Shown here one piece after another: positions 42,900 to 51,093 of a stretch of 64,000 nt of DNA (its first letter is position 1; the number at the start of each line of letters is the position of its first letter). The DNA is taken from the NCBI RefSeq assembly GCF_014647975.1, contig NZ_BMQF01000013.1, forward strand, positions 1-64,000, written 5' to 3'. A program made the translations under genes and the position numbers. The notes under the pieces are model-generated. The model did not search any database. It was not told the DNA's origin and saw nothing but the letters and a program-made list of their open reading frames with translations. This DNA is from Streptomyces fumigatiscleroticus. GTDB lineage: Bacteria; Actinomycetota; Actinomycetes; Streptomycetales; Streptomycetaceae.

Positions 42900-42966
42900 G
42901 CTGCCGGGAACAGATCCCCGCCCGCCCGGCGTTGTGCGGTACCACGAGCCGCTGGAGGAGACCGCC

Positions 42967-43392
42967 ATGGCCCTGACCCGCGAAGAGCGTGCCCAGTTCC
43001 TGGCCGAGCCCCGTGTCGCCGCACTCGCGGTGGACGCGGGACCGGACCGTGCCCCGCTCACCGTGCCCATCTGGTACCAGTACGAGCCGGACGGCACCGT
43101 CTGGATCATGACCGCCGCCGACTCCCGCAAGGCCGAGCTGATCAGCGCGGCGGGACGGTTCTCCCTGATGGTCGAACGGATTGAGCCCACCATCCGGTAC
43201 GTGTCCGTGGAGGGCCCGGTCGTGGGCACCGCCCCCGCCACCGCCGAGCAGCTGCGGGAGATCGCGGCCCGCTACCTCCCGGCGGAGAAGGTCGACGGCT
43301 ATGTCGACTTCGCCGCCGAGAATCACGGCGAGCAGATCGTCGTCCGGATGCGGCCCGAACGGTGGGTCTCGTCCGACCTCGGGTCGGTCTGA
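42967..43392 (+). CDS. PPOX-class flavin/F420-binding oxidoreductase
   Basis: The 141-residue split-barrel protein (MALTREERAQFLAEPRVAALAVDAGPDRAPLTVPIWYQYEPDGTVWIMTAADSRKAELI, then SLMVERIEPTIRYVSVEGPV) belongs to the pyridoxamine-5-phosphate-oxidase-like superfamily. The PRVAALAV...PIWYxYxPDGxVW pattern is common in actinomycete F420-binding members, and this window encodes FbiC. Dimeric split barrels of this size reduce quinones, biliverdin or unknown substrates. It precedes the PdxH-like gene by 27 nt; the two are likely co-transcribed. Confidence 0.88.
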   Translation: MALTREERAQFLAEPRVAALAVDAGPDRAPLTVPIWYQYEPDGTVWIMTAADSRKAELISAAGRFSLMVERIEPTIRYVSVEGPVVGTAPATAEQLREIAARYLPAEKVDGYVDFAAENHGEQIVVRMRPERWVSSDLGSV

Positions 43393-43419
43393 GCCGCTCC
43401 GCGCGGTGACAATCGGGGC

Positions 43420-44085
43420 ATGGCAACGGATCTTCACGAACTGCTCCGGTCGCTGCGCGTGTGGGACCCGGAGACCACCGAGCTGCCGCCCTTCGACCCC
43501 GGCGCCGCCCCCGCCGACCCGCTGACCCTGTTCACCCGGTGGTTCGCGGCGGCGGTGGCGGCCGGCCAGAGCGAGCCGCACACCATGTCGCTGGCGACGG
43601 CGGACGCGGACGGCCTGCCGGACGTACGGATCGTGATGCTGCACGGCGCGGACGCGGACGGCTTCTCCTTCGCCACGCACGCGACCAGCCGCAAGGGACG
43701 CCACCTCGCCGCCCGCCCGTATGCCGCCCTCGCCTTCTACTGGCCGGTCCTGGGCCGCCAGGTCCGGGTCCGCGGCCCGGTCGCCGTCGCCCCCGGCGAG
43801 GAGGCCCGGGCCGACCTGCGCGCCCGCTCGACCGGTGCCCTGGCCGCCGCCCTCACCGGCCGCCAGAGCGAGGTCCTCCACTCCACGGAGGAGCTGGCCC
43901 GGGCCTCCGAGGCGGCCTGGGAACGGGCCGGCCGGGAGCCGGAGGCACCGGTCGCGTCCTGGACGCTCTACCGGCTGCGCCCCACGGAGGTGGAGTTCTT
44001 CCAGGGCGACGCCCGCCGGCGCCACGTACGCCTCGTCTACCGCGCTACGGAGGAGGGCTGGGCCAGGGACCTGCTCTGGCCCTGA
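43420..44085 (+). CDS. PdxH-like pyridoxamine 5'-phosphate oxidase family protein
   Basis: The 221-residue protein has PdxH features: DPLTLFTRWFAAAVAAGQSEPHTMSLATADADGLPDVRIVMLHGADADGFSFATHATSRKGRHLAARPYAALAFYWPVLGRQVRVRGPV, and a C-terminal WTLYRLRPTEVEFFQGDARRRHVRLVYR...W region that in true PdxH contacts PLP. FMN-dependent oxidation of pyridoxine or pyridoxamine phosphate to PLP is the family reaction. Some residues differ from Escherichia coli PdxH, so it may be a related oxidase with another substrate. The ATG is 27 nt after the PPOX gene. Confidence 0.85.
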   Translation: MATDLHELLRSLRVWDPETTELPPFDPGAAPADPLTLFTRWFAAAVAAGQSEPHTMSLATADADGLPDVRIVMLHGADADGFSFATHATSRKGRHLAARPYAALAFYWPVLGRQVRVRGPVAVAPGEEARADLRARSTGALAAALTGRQSEVLHSTEELARASEAAWERAGREPEAPVASWTLYRLRPTEVEFFQGDARRRHVRLVYRATEEGWARDLLWP

Positions 44086-44101
44086 CCGCCCCGCGCCCGT
44101 C

Positions 44102-44710
44102 CTACGCCCGTGTCGGCTCCGGGTCGGTGGCCAGCCGGGCGTGGAGGTGGACGTCGCGGAACGCGTCGCGGCGGCCGGCCTCGAACATCGCCCCGCGCAG
44201 CAGCCCCTCGGCCCGGAAGCCGCACCGCTCCGCGATCCGGCAGGAGACGCCGTGGTCCCTGGCGTGGCCCAGCTCCAGCCGGTGCAGCGGCAGCTCCGCG
44301 AAGGCCCAGCCCGTGGCGAGCAGCAGGGCCCGGGCGGCGACGCCCCGGCCGCGCGCCTCGGGCAGCACCCAGTAGCCGACGCGCGCCACGCGCAGCACCC
44401 GGTTGATCTCGTTGACGCCGATGTGCCCCAGCGTCGTCCCGCTCTCCTCGTCGGTGATCCGGAACGACACGCTCGTGCCGTCCGCGGCGGCCCGGGCCCG
44501 GGCGCGCAGCGACTCCCGCGCGTCCGCGAGATCCGTGACCGTCCTGAGCGGCGTGTTCCAGCGTCGGAACTCCGGGTCCCGCAGCCCGCGCAGCCACGCG
44601 CCGGCGTCGTCCTCGGATTCGGCGTCCCAGGCGCGCAGCCGCAGTCCGTGCCCGTGCGGCTCGGGGAGGGAGAGCGAGGAGGCCGGGGAGGGGCCGTGTA
44701 CGTGAGCCAT
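44102..44710 (-). CDS. GNAT-family N-acetyltransferase (RimJ/RimL type)
   Basis: The 202-residue protein has SFRITDEESGTTLGHIGVNEINRVLRVARVGYWVLPEARGRGVAARALLLATGWAFAELPLHRLELGHARDHGVSCRIAERCGFRAEGLLR. VLPEARGRGVA is the acetyl-CoA pyrophosphate loop, and HARDHGVSCRIAERCGFRAEG is the usual C-terminal motif of the RimJ/L group, which acetylates N-terminal residues of ribosomal proteins or small molecules. The start is ATG at 44710. It converges on the PdxH-like gene with 16 nt between stops. Confidence 0.9.
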   Translation of the reverse strand: MAHVHGPSPASSLSLPEPHGHGLRLRAWDAESEDDAGAWLRGLRDPEFRRWNTPLRTVTDLADARESLRARARAAADGTSVSFRITDEESGTTLGHIGVNEINRVLRVARVGYWVLPEARGRGVAARALLLATGWAFAELPLHRLELGHARDHGVSCRIAERCGFRAEGLLRGAMFEAGRRDAFRDVHLHARLATDPEPTRA

Positions 44711-44877
44711 CGGCCCATTCAATACCGTGCCGCGGCCACGGGCGGCCGGAACGGTCCGGACGCTGTGCCCTGGCCGTGAAGCTGTGCGTCCTCCGTGAAT
44801 CCAACAGAATTGTTGGCAATCTTGTTGACGCCTGACTAGGTTCGCAGACGCAGGCCACCCACAGGAGAGGCGTCAAC

Positions 44878-46542
44878 GTGAAGCACAGGGCAGTCAAGCG
44901 CAGGACGGTCGTGATGGGCATCGGGGCGACCGCCGGGGTCGCGGCGGTCGGCGGTATCGCCCTGAGCGCGCAGGCATCGAACGAGCCGGGCGACTCGGCG
45001 TCGTCCTCCCTCGTCTTCGACCAGGACGACTACACGACCCTGACGTCGACCATCACCGACGCCGACGGCGACGACCACGAGGTCACCTACCGCTTCCACA
45101 AGGCGGTCACCTACGTCGCCAAGCCGGTGGACGAGAAGTACCAGAGCCTGAACGTCAGCGTCCCCGTCACGATCGACGGCAGGACCGTCGACGCCACCGA
45201 CGCGCCGATCCTCTTCGCCAACTCCGTCGGCGGCTACATGCCGTCCTCCGTCGCGGACGCCACGGGCGTGGGCGGCGGCGGGACGGGCGGGGGCATGGGC
45301 GGGGGCATGGGCGGGGGCGCCTCGGCGAGCGCCGCCCCGGGCACGTCCGCGAGCCCCAGCGCCTCGGCCTCCTCCAACGGCACCGAGTCCGGCAGCTCCG
45401 CCCAGGTCAGCGGCGGCCAGATGGTCAGCCTGCCCCAGCTGGGCCTGGCCGCGGGCTATGTCGTCGTGGAGCCCGGCGCGCGCGGCCGCACCCTGAAGAA
45501 CTCCAGCGGCGAGTACTACGGCACCGCCCCGGCCGCCATCGTCGACCTCAAGGCCGCGGTGCGGTACGTGCGCGCCAACAAGGGCCGCATCCCGGGCAAC
45601 GTCGACCGGATCTTCTCCACCGGCACCAGCGCCGGCGGTGCCCTGTCCGCCCTGCTCGGCGCGTCCGGCGACAGCCCGATCTATGACAAGTACCTGAAGG
45701 AGATCGGGGCCGCCGACGCCAGCGACGCGGTCTTCGCCACCGGCGCCTGGTGCCCGATCACCGACCTGGAGCACGCCGACGGCGCCTACGAGTGGTGCTG
45801 GGGCGGCAACGCCCTGAGCACCGGCAAGCAGGTCGACCAGACGGTGTCGAAGGAGCTCACCAGCCAGTTCGCCGAGTACCAGGCCGGGCTGAGGCTGCGC
45901 GGCCTGAACGGCTTCGGCACGCTCACCGCGCGCAACTACGACGAGTACATGCTCAAGACGTACCTCCAGCCGTCGGCCACCACGTACCTCAAGAGCCTGT
46001 CGGACTCCGACCGCGAGACCTACCTGGCGAAGAACACGTTCATCACGTGGGACGGCGAGCAGGCGACCTTCACCTGGGCCGACTTCCTCACCCACGTGGG
46101 CGCGCGGAAGAAGGACGCCCCGGCCTTCGACCTCTTCACCTTCCCCACCGACTCCTCCGACACGATGTCCGGGGACATCAACAACGAGTTCGGCACGGGC
46201 ACCACCCAGTACCGCCACTTCACGACGTACAGCCTGCGCGAGGACAAGGGCGGCAGCGCCCGCCTCGACAGCGACATCCCCGAGAAGCTGCGGCTGATGA
46301 ACCCGATGTACCACCTGGTCGACAAGGTCGACGCCGGCCGGTCCAGGCACTGGTGGATCCGCCTCGGCAGCTCGGACTCCGACACCTCGCTGACCGTCTC
46401 CGCCAACCTGGCCGCCGCCGCGAACCAGCTGGGCGACGAGGTCAGCCACCTCTACTACTGGGACCAGGGCCACGGCGCCAACACCGACCCGGGCGACTTC
46501 ATCGCCTGGATCGCCAAGCTGTCCGGCCACAAGGCCGGGTGA
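44878..46542 (+). CDS. Secreted tannase-like alpha/beta-hydrolase (esterase)
   Basis: The 554-residue precursor has a twin-arginine-like signal (AVKRRTVVMGIGATAGVAAVGGIALSAQA). An alpha/beta-hydrolase core follows, with nucleophile motif GTSAGGALSALLGASG at about 250 and a catalytic aspartate/histidine region near the end (YYWDQGHGANTDPGDFIAWIAKL). The pattern fits subtype B tannase and feruloyl-esterase-like enzymes, which split gallate or phenolic esters. A Gly-rich insert (GGGGTGGGMGGGMGGGAS) and a Ser/Ala linker at about 140-165 are unusual. GTG start with AGGAG upstream. Its stop codon is the first unit of a 21-bp in-frame repeat. Confidence 0.82.
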   Translation: MKHRAVKRRTVVMGIGATAGVAAVGGIALSAQASNEPGDSASSSLVFDQDDYTTLTSTITDADGDDHEVTYRFHKAVTYVAKPVDEKYQSLNVSVPVTIDGRTVDATDAPILFANSVGGYMPSSVADATGVGGGGTGGGMGGGMGGGASASAAPGTSASPSASASSNGTESGSSAQVSGGQMVSLPQLGLAAGYVVVEPGARGRTLKNSSGEYYGTAPAAIVDLKAAVRYVRANKGRIPGNVDRIFSTGTSAGGALSALLGASGDSPIYDKYLKEIGAADASDAVFATGAWCPITDLEHADGAYEWCWGGNALSTGKQVDQTVSKELTSQFAEYQAGLRLRGLNGFGTLTARNYDEYMLKTYLQPSATTYLKSLSDSDRETYLAKNTFITWDGEQATFTWADFLTHVGARKKDAPAFDLFTFPTDSSDTMSGDINNEFGTGTTQYRHFTTYSLREDKGGSARLDSDIPEKLRLMNPMYHLVDKVDAGRSRHWWIRLGSSDSDTSLTVSANLAAAANQLGDEVSHLYYWDQGHGANTDPGDFIAWIAKLSGHKAG

Positions 46543-46643
46543 CCAGCGCGCAGGACCGGGTGACCAGGCCGCAGGACCGGATGATCAGGCCGCAGGACAG
46601 GGTGACCGGGCCGCAGACCCGGGTGATCCGGCCGGACGCCCCC
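46539..46643 (+). repeat. 21-bp tandem repeat beginning at the stop codon, reiterating in-frame TGA
   Basis: Five units related to GTGACCAGGCCGCAGGACCGG follow the last codon of the esterase gene. TGA occurs in the same frame at 46540, 46561, 46582, 46603 and 46624. The array ends just before a terminator-like hairpin. Confidence 0.9.
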
Positions 46644-46648
46644 TGAAC

Positions 46649-46732
46649 GCGGCGTCCGTCCTCCTTCCCGTCATGGGCGGACGCCGCTCCCTTCCCCGCG
46701 ACGCCGGGCCCGCACCTCGGGCCCGGCGTCGC
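46649..46732. terminator. Two consecutive hairpins between convergent genes
   Basis: GCGGCGTCCG (46649-46658) pairs with 46678-46687. Then GCGACGCCGGGCCCG (46698-46712) pairs perfectly with 46718-46732 around a 5-nt loop. They separate the 3' ends of the esterase gene and the MFS gene and should act as terminators in both directions. Confidence 0.7.
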
Positions 46733-46744
46733 CGTGCGCCTTGC

Positions 46745-48058
46745 TCAGGACACGGCGAGCGCGGGCGCGGAGGGCCGCCGGATCACCAGGGCCATCAGCG
46801 CCGCCGCCGCGCACAGCGCGCCGGAGGCGACCCAGACCACGTCGTAGGAGCCGAACGTGTCGCGGGCGACGCCGCCGAGGAAGGCGACGAGGGCGGCGCC
46901 GACCTGGTGGGAGGCGAGGACCCAGCCGAAGACGATCGCGCTGTCCTCGCCGTACTGCTCCCGGCACAGCGCCAGGGTGGGCGGCACCGTGGCGACCCAG
47001 TCCAGGCCGTAGAAGACGATGAAGAGGACCATCGGCGGGTGGACGCTGGGCGCCAGCAGCAGCGGCAGGAAGAGCAGCGAGACGCCGCGCAGGGCGTAGT
47101 AGACGGCGAGCAGACGGCGCGGCTCGAAGCGGTCGGTGAACCAGCCGGAGGCGATCGTGCCGGCCACGTCGAAGACGCCGATGACGGCGAGCAGCGAGGC
47201 GGCGGCCGTGACGGGCATGCCGTGGTCGTGGGCGGCGGGCACGAAGTGGGTCTGGACCAGGCCGTTGGTCGAGGCCCCGCAGATCGCGAAGGTGCCGGCC
47301 AGCAGCCAGAACGGGCCCGTGCGCACGGCTCGGAGAAGGACGGTGACCGCGCGGCGCGCGGCGCCCGGGACGGGCGGCGGCTTGGGCACGAACTCCTCGG
47401 CGCCGTACGGCTTCAGGCCCACGTCGGCCGGGTGGTCGCGCAGCAGCAGCCAGACGAAGGGGACGACGGCGAGGGCGGCGAGGGCGACCGTGACGGCCGC
47501 CGGGCGCCAGTCGTGGGTCTCGACGATCCAGGACAGCAGCGGCAGGAAGATCAGCTGGCCGGAGGCCGAGGCGGCGGTGAGGATGCCGCTGACCAGGCCG
47601 CGCCGCTCGGTGAACCAGCGGTTGGTGACCGTCGCCGCGAAGGCCAGCGCCATCGAGCCGGAGCCGAGACCCACCAGCAGGCCCCAGCACAGCATCAGCT
47701 GCCAGGCCGCCGTCATCCACACCGTGACGCCCGATCCGACCGCGATGACGGTCAGGGCCACGGCGACCACCCGGCGGATGCCGAAGCGGTCCATCAGCGC
47801 CGCCGCGAAGGGGGCCGTCAGCCCGTACAGCGCGAGGTTGACCGAGACGGCGGCGCTGATCGTGCCGCGCGACCAGCCGAAGTCCTGGTGCAGGGGGTCG
47901 ATGAGCAGCCCGGGCAGGGAGCGGAAGGCGGCGGCGCCGATGATCGTCACGAAGGTGACGGCGGCGACGAACCAGGCCCGGTGCACGCGGGCCGGGCGGG
48001 CCGGGCGGCCGGGCCCGGCGGCCGTGCCGATGGCTGCGGGTTCGGTTGTCTGGGTCAC
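46745..48058 (-). CDS. MFS transporter (monocarboxylate/oxalate type)
   Basis: The 437-residue protein has twelve helices. RAWFVAAVTFVTIIGAAAFRSLPGLLIDPLHQDFGWSRGTISAAVSVNLALYGLTAPFAAALMDRFGIRRV is the characteristic opening of the OFA/monocarboxylate group of MFS carriers. The central loop (LLRDHPADVGLKPYGAEEF) is also typical. Likely proton-coupled transport of a small carboxylate; direction unknown. GTG start. It is divergent from a GlxA-family regulator 71 nt away, which probably controls it. Confidence 0.88.
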   Translation of the reverse strand: MTQTTEPAAIGTAAGPGRPARPARVHRAWFVAAVTFVTIIGAAAFRSLPGLLIDPLHQDFGWSRGTISAAVSVNLALYGLTAPFAAALMDRFGIRRVVAVALTVIAVGSGVTVWMTAAWQLMLCWGLLVGLGSGSMALAFAATVTNRWFTERRGLVSGILTAASASGQLIFLPLLSWIVETHDWRPAAVTVALAALAVVPFVWLLLRDHPADVGLKPYGAEEFVPKPPPVPGAARRAVTVLLRAVRTGPFWLLAGTFAICGASTNGLVQTHFVPAAHDHGMPVTAAASLLAVIGVFDVAGTIASGWFTDRFEPRRLLAVYYALRGVSLLFLPLLLAPSVHPPMVLFIVFYGLDWVATVPPTLALCREQYGEDSAIVFGWVLASHQVGAALVAFLGGVARDTFGSYDVVWVASGALCAAAALMALVIRRPSAPALAVS

Positions 48059-48129
48059 GACATCGAGCTTCCCGGTGCGGGCCGCCGCGATCGAGTGGCC
48101 CGGAGGACACCATTCGTTAGGATCGGGCC

Positions 48130-49194
48130 ATGGACACGGTCACCGACACGGCCACGACCCGCGCGCCGGAACCGGCGGACACCGACGGCGGGCCCTTCCG
48201 CCCGCACCGTGTGGTCGTCCTCGCCCTGGACGGTCTGATCCCCTTCGAGCTGGGCATCCCGCAGCGCATCTTCGGCCGCGCGAGGGACGCCGCCGGCCGG
48301 AGGCTGTACGAGGTCGTCACCTGCTCCGTCCGGCCGCCCGGGCCGGTCGCGACCGACGCCGACTTCGCCCTCCTGGTCGAGCACGGCCCCGAGGCCCTGG
48401 CCACCGCCGACACCGTCGTCGTCCCCGCCTCCTACGAACTGGGCCCGGTCTACGAACAGGGCGTGCTGACCGAGGAACTGGCCGCGGCACTGGCCCTGGT
48501 CCGCCCCGGCACCCGGCTCGTCGCCATCTGCACCGGCGGCTACGTCCTGGCCGCCGCCGGACACCTCGACGGCCGCCCCGCGACCACCCACTGGGCCTCC
48601 GCCGACCACTTCCAGCGCCTCTTCCCGAAGGTGCGGGTCGACGCGGACGTGCTGTTCGTCGACGACGGTGAGGTGCTGACCTCGGCCGGTGTCGCGGCGG
48701 GCATCGACCTGTGCGTGCACATCGTGCGCCGGGACCACGGCACGGCCGTCGCCAACGAGGTGGCCCGCCTCACCGTGGTGCCGCCCCACCGCGACGGCGG
48801 GCAGGCGCAGTTCGTCCAGCGCCCGGTGCCCGATCCGCAGCAGGCCTCCACCGCCGGTGCCCGCGCCTGGGCGCTGGGCCGCCTGCACGAGCCGATCCAG
48901 CTGCGCGACATGGCCGCGCAGGAGTCCATGTCCGTACGCACCTTCACGCGCCGCTTCCGTGAGGAGGCCGGTGTCAGCCCCGGCCAGTGGCTCACCCGGC
49001 AGCGCGTCGAACGCGCCCGGCAGCTGCTGGAGTCCACCGACCTGTCCATGGACCGGGTGGCCCGGGACGCGGGCTTCGGCACGGCCCAGTCGATGCGCCA
49101 GCACCTCCAGGCGGCCCTCGGCGTCACCCCCACCGCCTATCGCCGGACCTTCCGCTCGGAAGCCGTCAACAGATGCGAGGTCACGCTCGGTTGA
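48130..49194 (+). CDS. GlxA-family AraC regulator with DJ-1/PfpI domain
   Basis: Residues about 25-195 form a class I glutamine amidotransferase-like (DJ-1/PfpI) domain with the nucleophile-elbow segment LVAICTGGYVLAAAGHLDGR. Residues about 240-350 are an AraC double helix-turn-helix (LRDMAAQESMSVRTFTRRFREEAGVSPGQWLTRQRVERARQLLESTDLSMDRVARDAGFGTAQSMRQHLQAALGVTPTAYRRTF). This is the AdpA/GlxA architecture common in Streptomyces; the DJ-1 part mediates dimerisation or ligand sensing. Likely target is the divergent MFS carrier. ATG start. Confidence 0.9.
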   Translation: MDTVTDTATTRAPEPADTDGGPFRPHRVVVLALDGLIPFELGIPQRIFGRARDAAGRRLYEVVTCSVRPPGPVATDADFALLVEHGPEALATADTVVVPASYELGPVYEQGVLTEELAAALALVRPGTRLVAICTGGYVLAAAGHLDGRPATTHWASADHFQRLFPKVRVDADVLFVDDGEVLTSAGVAAGIDLCVHIVRRDHGTAVANEVARLTVVPPHRDGGQAQFVQRPVPDPQQASTAGARAWALGRLHEPIQLRDMAAQESMSVRTFTRRFREEAGVSPGQWLTRQRVERARQLLESTDLSMDRVARDAGFGTAQSMRQHLQAALGVTPTAYRRTFRSEAVNRCEVTLG

Positions 49195-49640
49195 GCTCTG
49201 CCGGTGGACGATCCCGGTCCGGGACGGCGATCCCGGTCCGGGACGACGATCCCGAGATGTTGTCCACAGCCTGTGGACAACGAGTTCGGCACCGGCCCGG
49301 CAGGAAGGTCGACCGGCGGCGCGGCGTTGCCCGCCGCGAGTACGGCACCGCGCGCCGCCACCCGACCCCGGCGTTCCCGCCCCGGGTTCCCCGTGGTCTG
49401 GGGGAACCGACGCCGAAATCACGACCCACACTCGCCGAGGGTTCCCGTCACCGAACCCCTCGTCGTCCCCTCACGGCGAATCGCTCACCCCCAGCGTGAT
49501 CAAACGGTCACGCCTCGTCAACACCGGTCTCCCACTTACTCGTTCAGGTCCTGTTCGCCACAGGCGGCGCACGGAAGCACGCCCCCGGCGCATCAAGTCC
49601 CCGCGCGCAGGCGACGACAGGGCGCCGTGCGCCCGTGCCC
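49195..49640. other. Non-coding region with direct repeats and DnaA boxes
   Basis: This 446-bp gap after the GlxA gene has no convincing gene. It holds a 19-bp direct repeat (CGATCCCGGTCCGGGACGG, two full copies and a part, 49209-49256), the DnaA-box pair (49260-49280) and a small hairpin (GGTTCCCC 49385-49392 with GGGGAACC 49401-49408). Confidence 0.6.
49260..49280. promoter_or_regulatory. Perfect inverted pair of DnaA boxes
   Basis: TTGTCCACA (49260-49268) is followed after 3 bp by TGTGGACAA (49272-49280), both exact matches to the Streptomyces consensus. The pair is not at oriC, since no dnaA or dnaN is present. Isolated high-affinity boxes can titrate DnaA or regulate a neighbouring gene. 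Confidence 0.75.
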
Positions 49641-50141
49641 CTACACCGCCTCGCAGGCCAGACCGTCGTAGGCCGAGGTGCCCTTGCCGTACACCACCGC
49701 ACCGCCACCGCAGACCTCGGGTTCGGCACCCTCCTGGGCGCAGCGGTCGAGTTCGCACCAGATCCGCTTGCCGGCTCCCTCGGGACTCCAGCCCCAGCGG
49801 TCGGCGAGGCCGTCGACGAGGGCCAGCCCCCGGCCGCCCGTCGCGTCGCCGTCCACACAGCGCGGCAGCGGGGCCCGGCCGCAGGCGTCGGCCACCTCGA
49901 GGCGGACGGTGCTGTCCTCCTCCGTCGGCGCGTCCGGCAGCGAAAGGCGCACCACGGCGGGACAGCCGGTGTGCACCACGGCGTTGGTGACGAGTTCGGA
50001 GACGAGCAGGATCAGCGTCTCGGCGAGCGGTTCGTCGGCCTCTATCCCGGACCCGGCCAGCCGCGAGCGGGCCCACTTCCGGGCTCGCCCCACTTCCGCG
50101 GGATCAGGCCGGATCTCCAGTTGCACTTGAAGCACCTGCAC
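49641..50141 (-). CDS. Anti-sigma-type ATP-binding regulator (HATPase_c, RsbW/SpoIIAB-like)
   Basis: The 166-residue protein carries the GHKL ATPase motifs: N-box ETLILLVSELVTNAVVHT (about 42-60), G1 VADACGRAPL (about 83) and G2 GGRGLALVDGLADRWGW. Such proteins bind sigma factors or phosphorylate STAS-domain antagonists. Many Streptomyces copies have no mapped partner. A STAS protein and a sigma factor are encoded within 3 kb, which makes a partner-switching set possible. GTG start; weak ribosome binding site. The C-terminal 35 residues are an extension with several cysteines (CAQEGAEPEVCGGG, LACEAV). Confidence 0.85.
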   Translation of the reverse strand: MQVLQVQLEIRPDPAEVGRARKWARSRLAGSGIEADEPLAETLILLVSELVTNAVVHTGCPAVVRLSLPDAPTEEDSTVRLEVADACGRAPLPRCVDGDATGGRGLALVDGLADRWGWSPEGAGKRIWCELDRCAQEGAEPEVCGGGAVVYGKGTSAYDGLACEAV

Positions 50142-50334
50142 CGCTCACACCATCCGAACCGGCGGACACAAAGGCTCGCGCCTCACGAGGGCCACGATCG
50201 TAGCCATTTTCTGCATGGCCAGAACAACGGCCGGGACAAGGGTCACGGAACGTGAAGACCTTCTGCGCCAGCATGGTTGACGTACAGTCACCCCAACAAG
50301 CGCTTCGGGCATATTCCAGCGCGAAGGAGTACCC

Positions 50335-50526
50335 GTGCGGCATACTGTGCGACGCTCGTCGCGGGGAGTCGAACAGGCAGCGGCTCGGGGCCGTGCTGCC
50401 CTGCGAACAGCGGCACACACCGCCGGATCCGGAGCCGCCTCAGAGGCGGCACCGGTACGGCTGGCGCTCGGAACCACTCGCATCTCACACAAGGTACCGG
50501 AGCGGAATGCCGACTCCGGGACGTGA
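50335..50526 (+). CDS. Possible 63-residue basic protein
   Basis: The GTG at 50335 has AAGGAG five nucleotides upstream, one of the best ribosome binding sites in the window, and a TTGACG at 50277 could be the -35 of its promoter. The product MRHTVRRSSRGVEQAAARGRAALRTAAHTAG... is Arg/Ala-rich and unstructured in appearance. I recognise no family. It could be a small regulatory protein, or the start of a longer gene lost by frameshift. The site supports translation; the product remains unconfirmed. Confidence 0.4.
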   Translation: MRHTVRRSSRGVEQAAARGRAALRTAAHTAGSGAASEAAPVRLALGTTRISHKVPERNADSGT

Positions 50527-51093
50527 CGAGTCCCGCGCAGGACACGACCCGGTATCAACTCTCCGTAACGGTGCGATGCCACGATCCGCGACATTCGCGC
50601 GACCGCCCCGCCGGTCGCCGCAGGACAACGGAGCACCGGGCCGTCCCGGCGCGACACCTCGGCCGCCCACCATCCATTACGCTCCGTCACCATCCGCACA
50701 CGTGCTGTCCGCACCCGCGTTCGCCCCGGCGGCGAGCGGGCCGCCAACTCCCAGGTGGAGCCGGTGCCGCCATGGCTGCCGTAAGGTGGCCGCGGGCGCC
50801 GCGCCGACCGGCCCCGCGGCGGGCGCCGGACCGCCGGGACGGTGACCGGATGCGGGACCGCGCGGTGCGCCGCCCGCCCCCGTCGGCACCCACGCGCGCG
50901 TGGCGGTCCGTCAGCGCGTCAACGTCAGGTCGACGGCCGGCCGCCCTAACTGCTGGCGCGCCCGGGCGTGTTGCGCGGCGCGGGCGACGGCGCCCGCCTC
51001 CGGGCGCGGGAACGGTTGTGCGTGACGCCGGAACGGCCTTCGGACACCGCGGCATCGACGCCGGAAGCCGTGTCTCCGTGGCGGGTCCGGGCC
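50527..51093. other. 567-bp region without a recognised gene
   Basis: Very GC-rich, with short internal repeats around 50790-50840 and open frames on both strands, none with a good start and plausible composition. I see no RNA gene or terminator that I would defend. Confidence 0.4.

Noticed and set aside
49209..49280. Chromosomal origin (oriC)
   Set aside because: Only two DnaA boxes are present and dnaA, dnaN and the many further boxes of a Streptomyces origin are absent.
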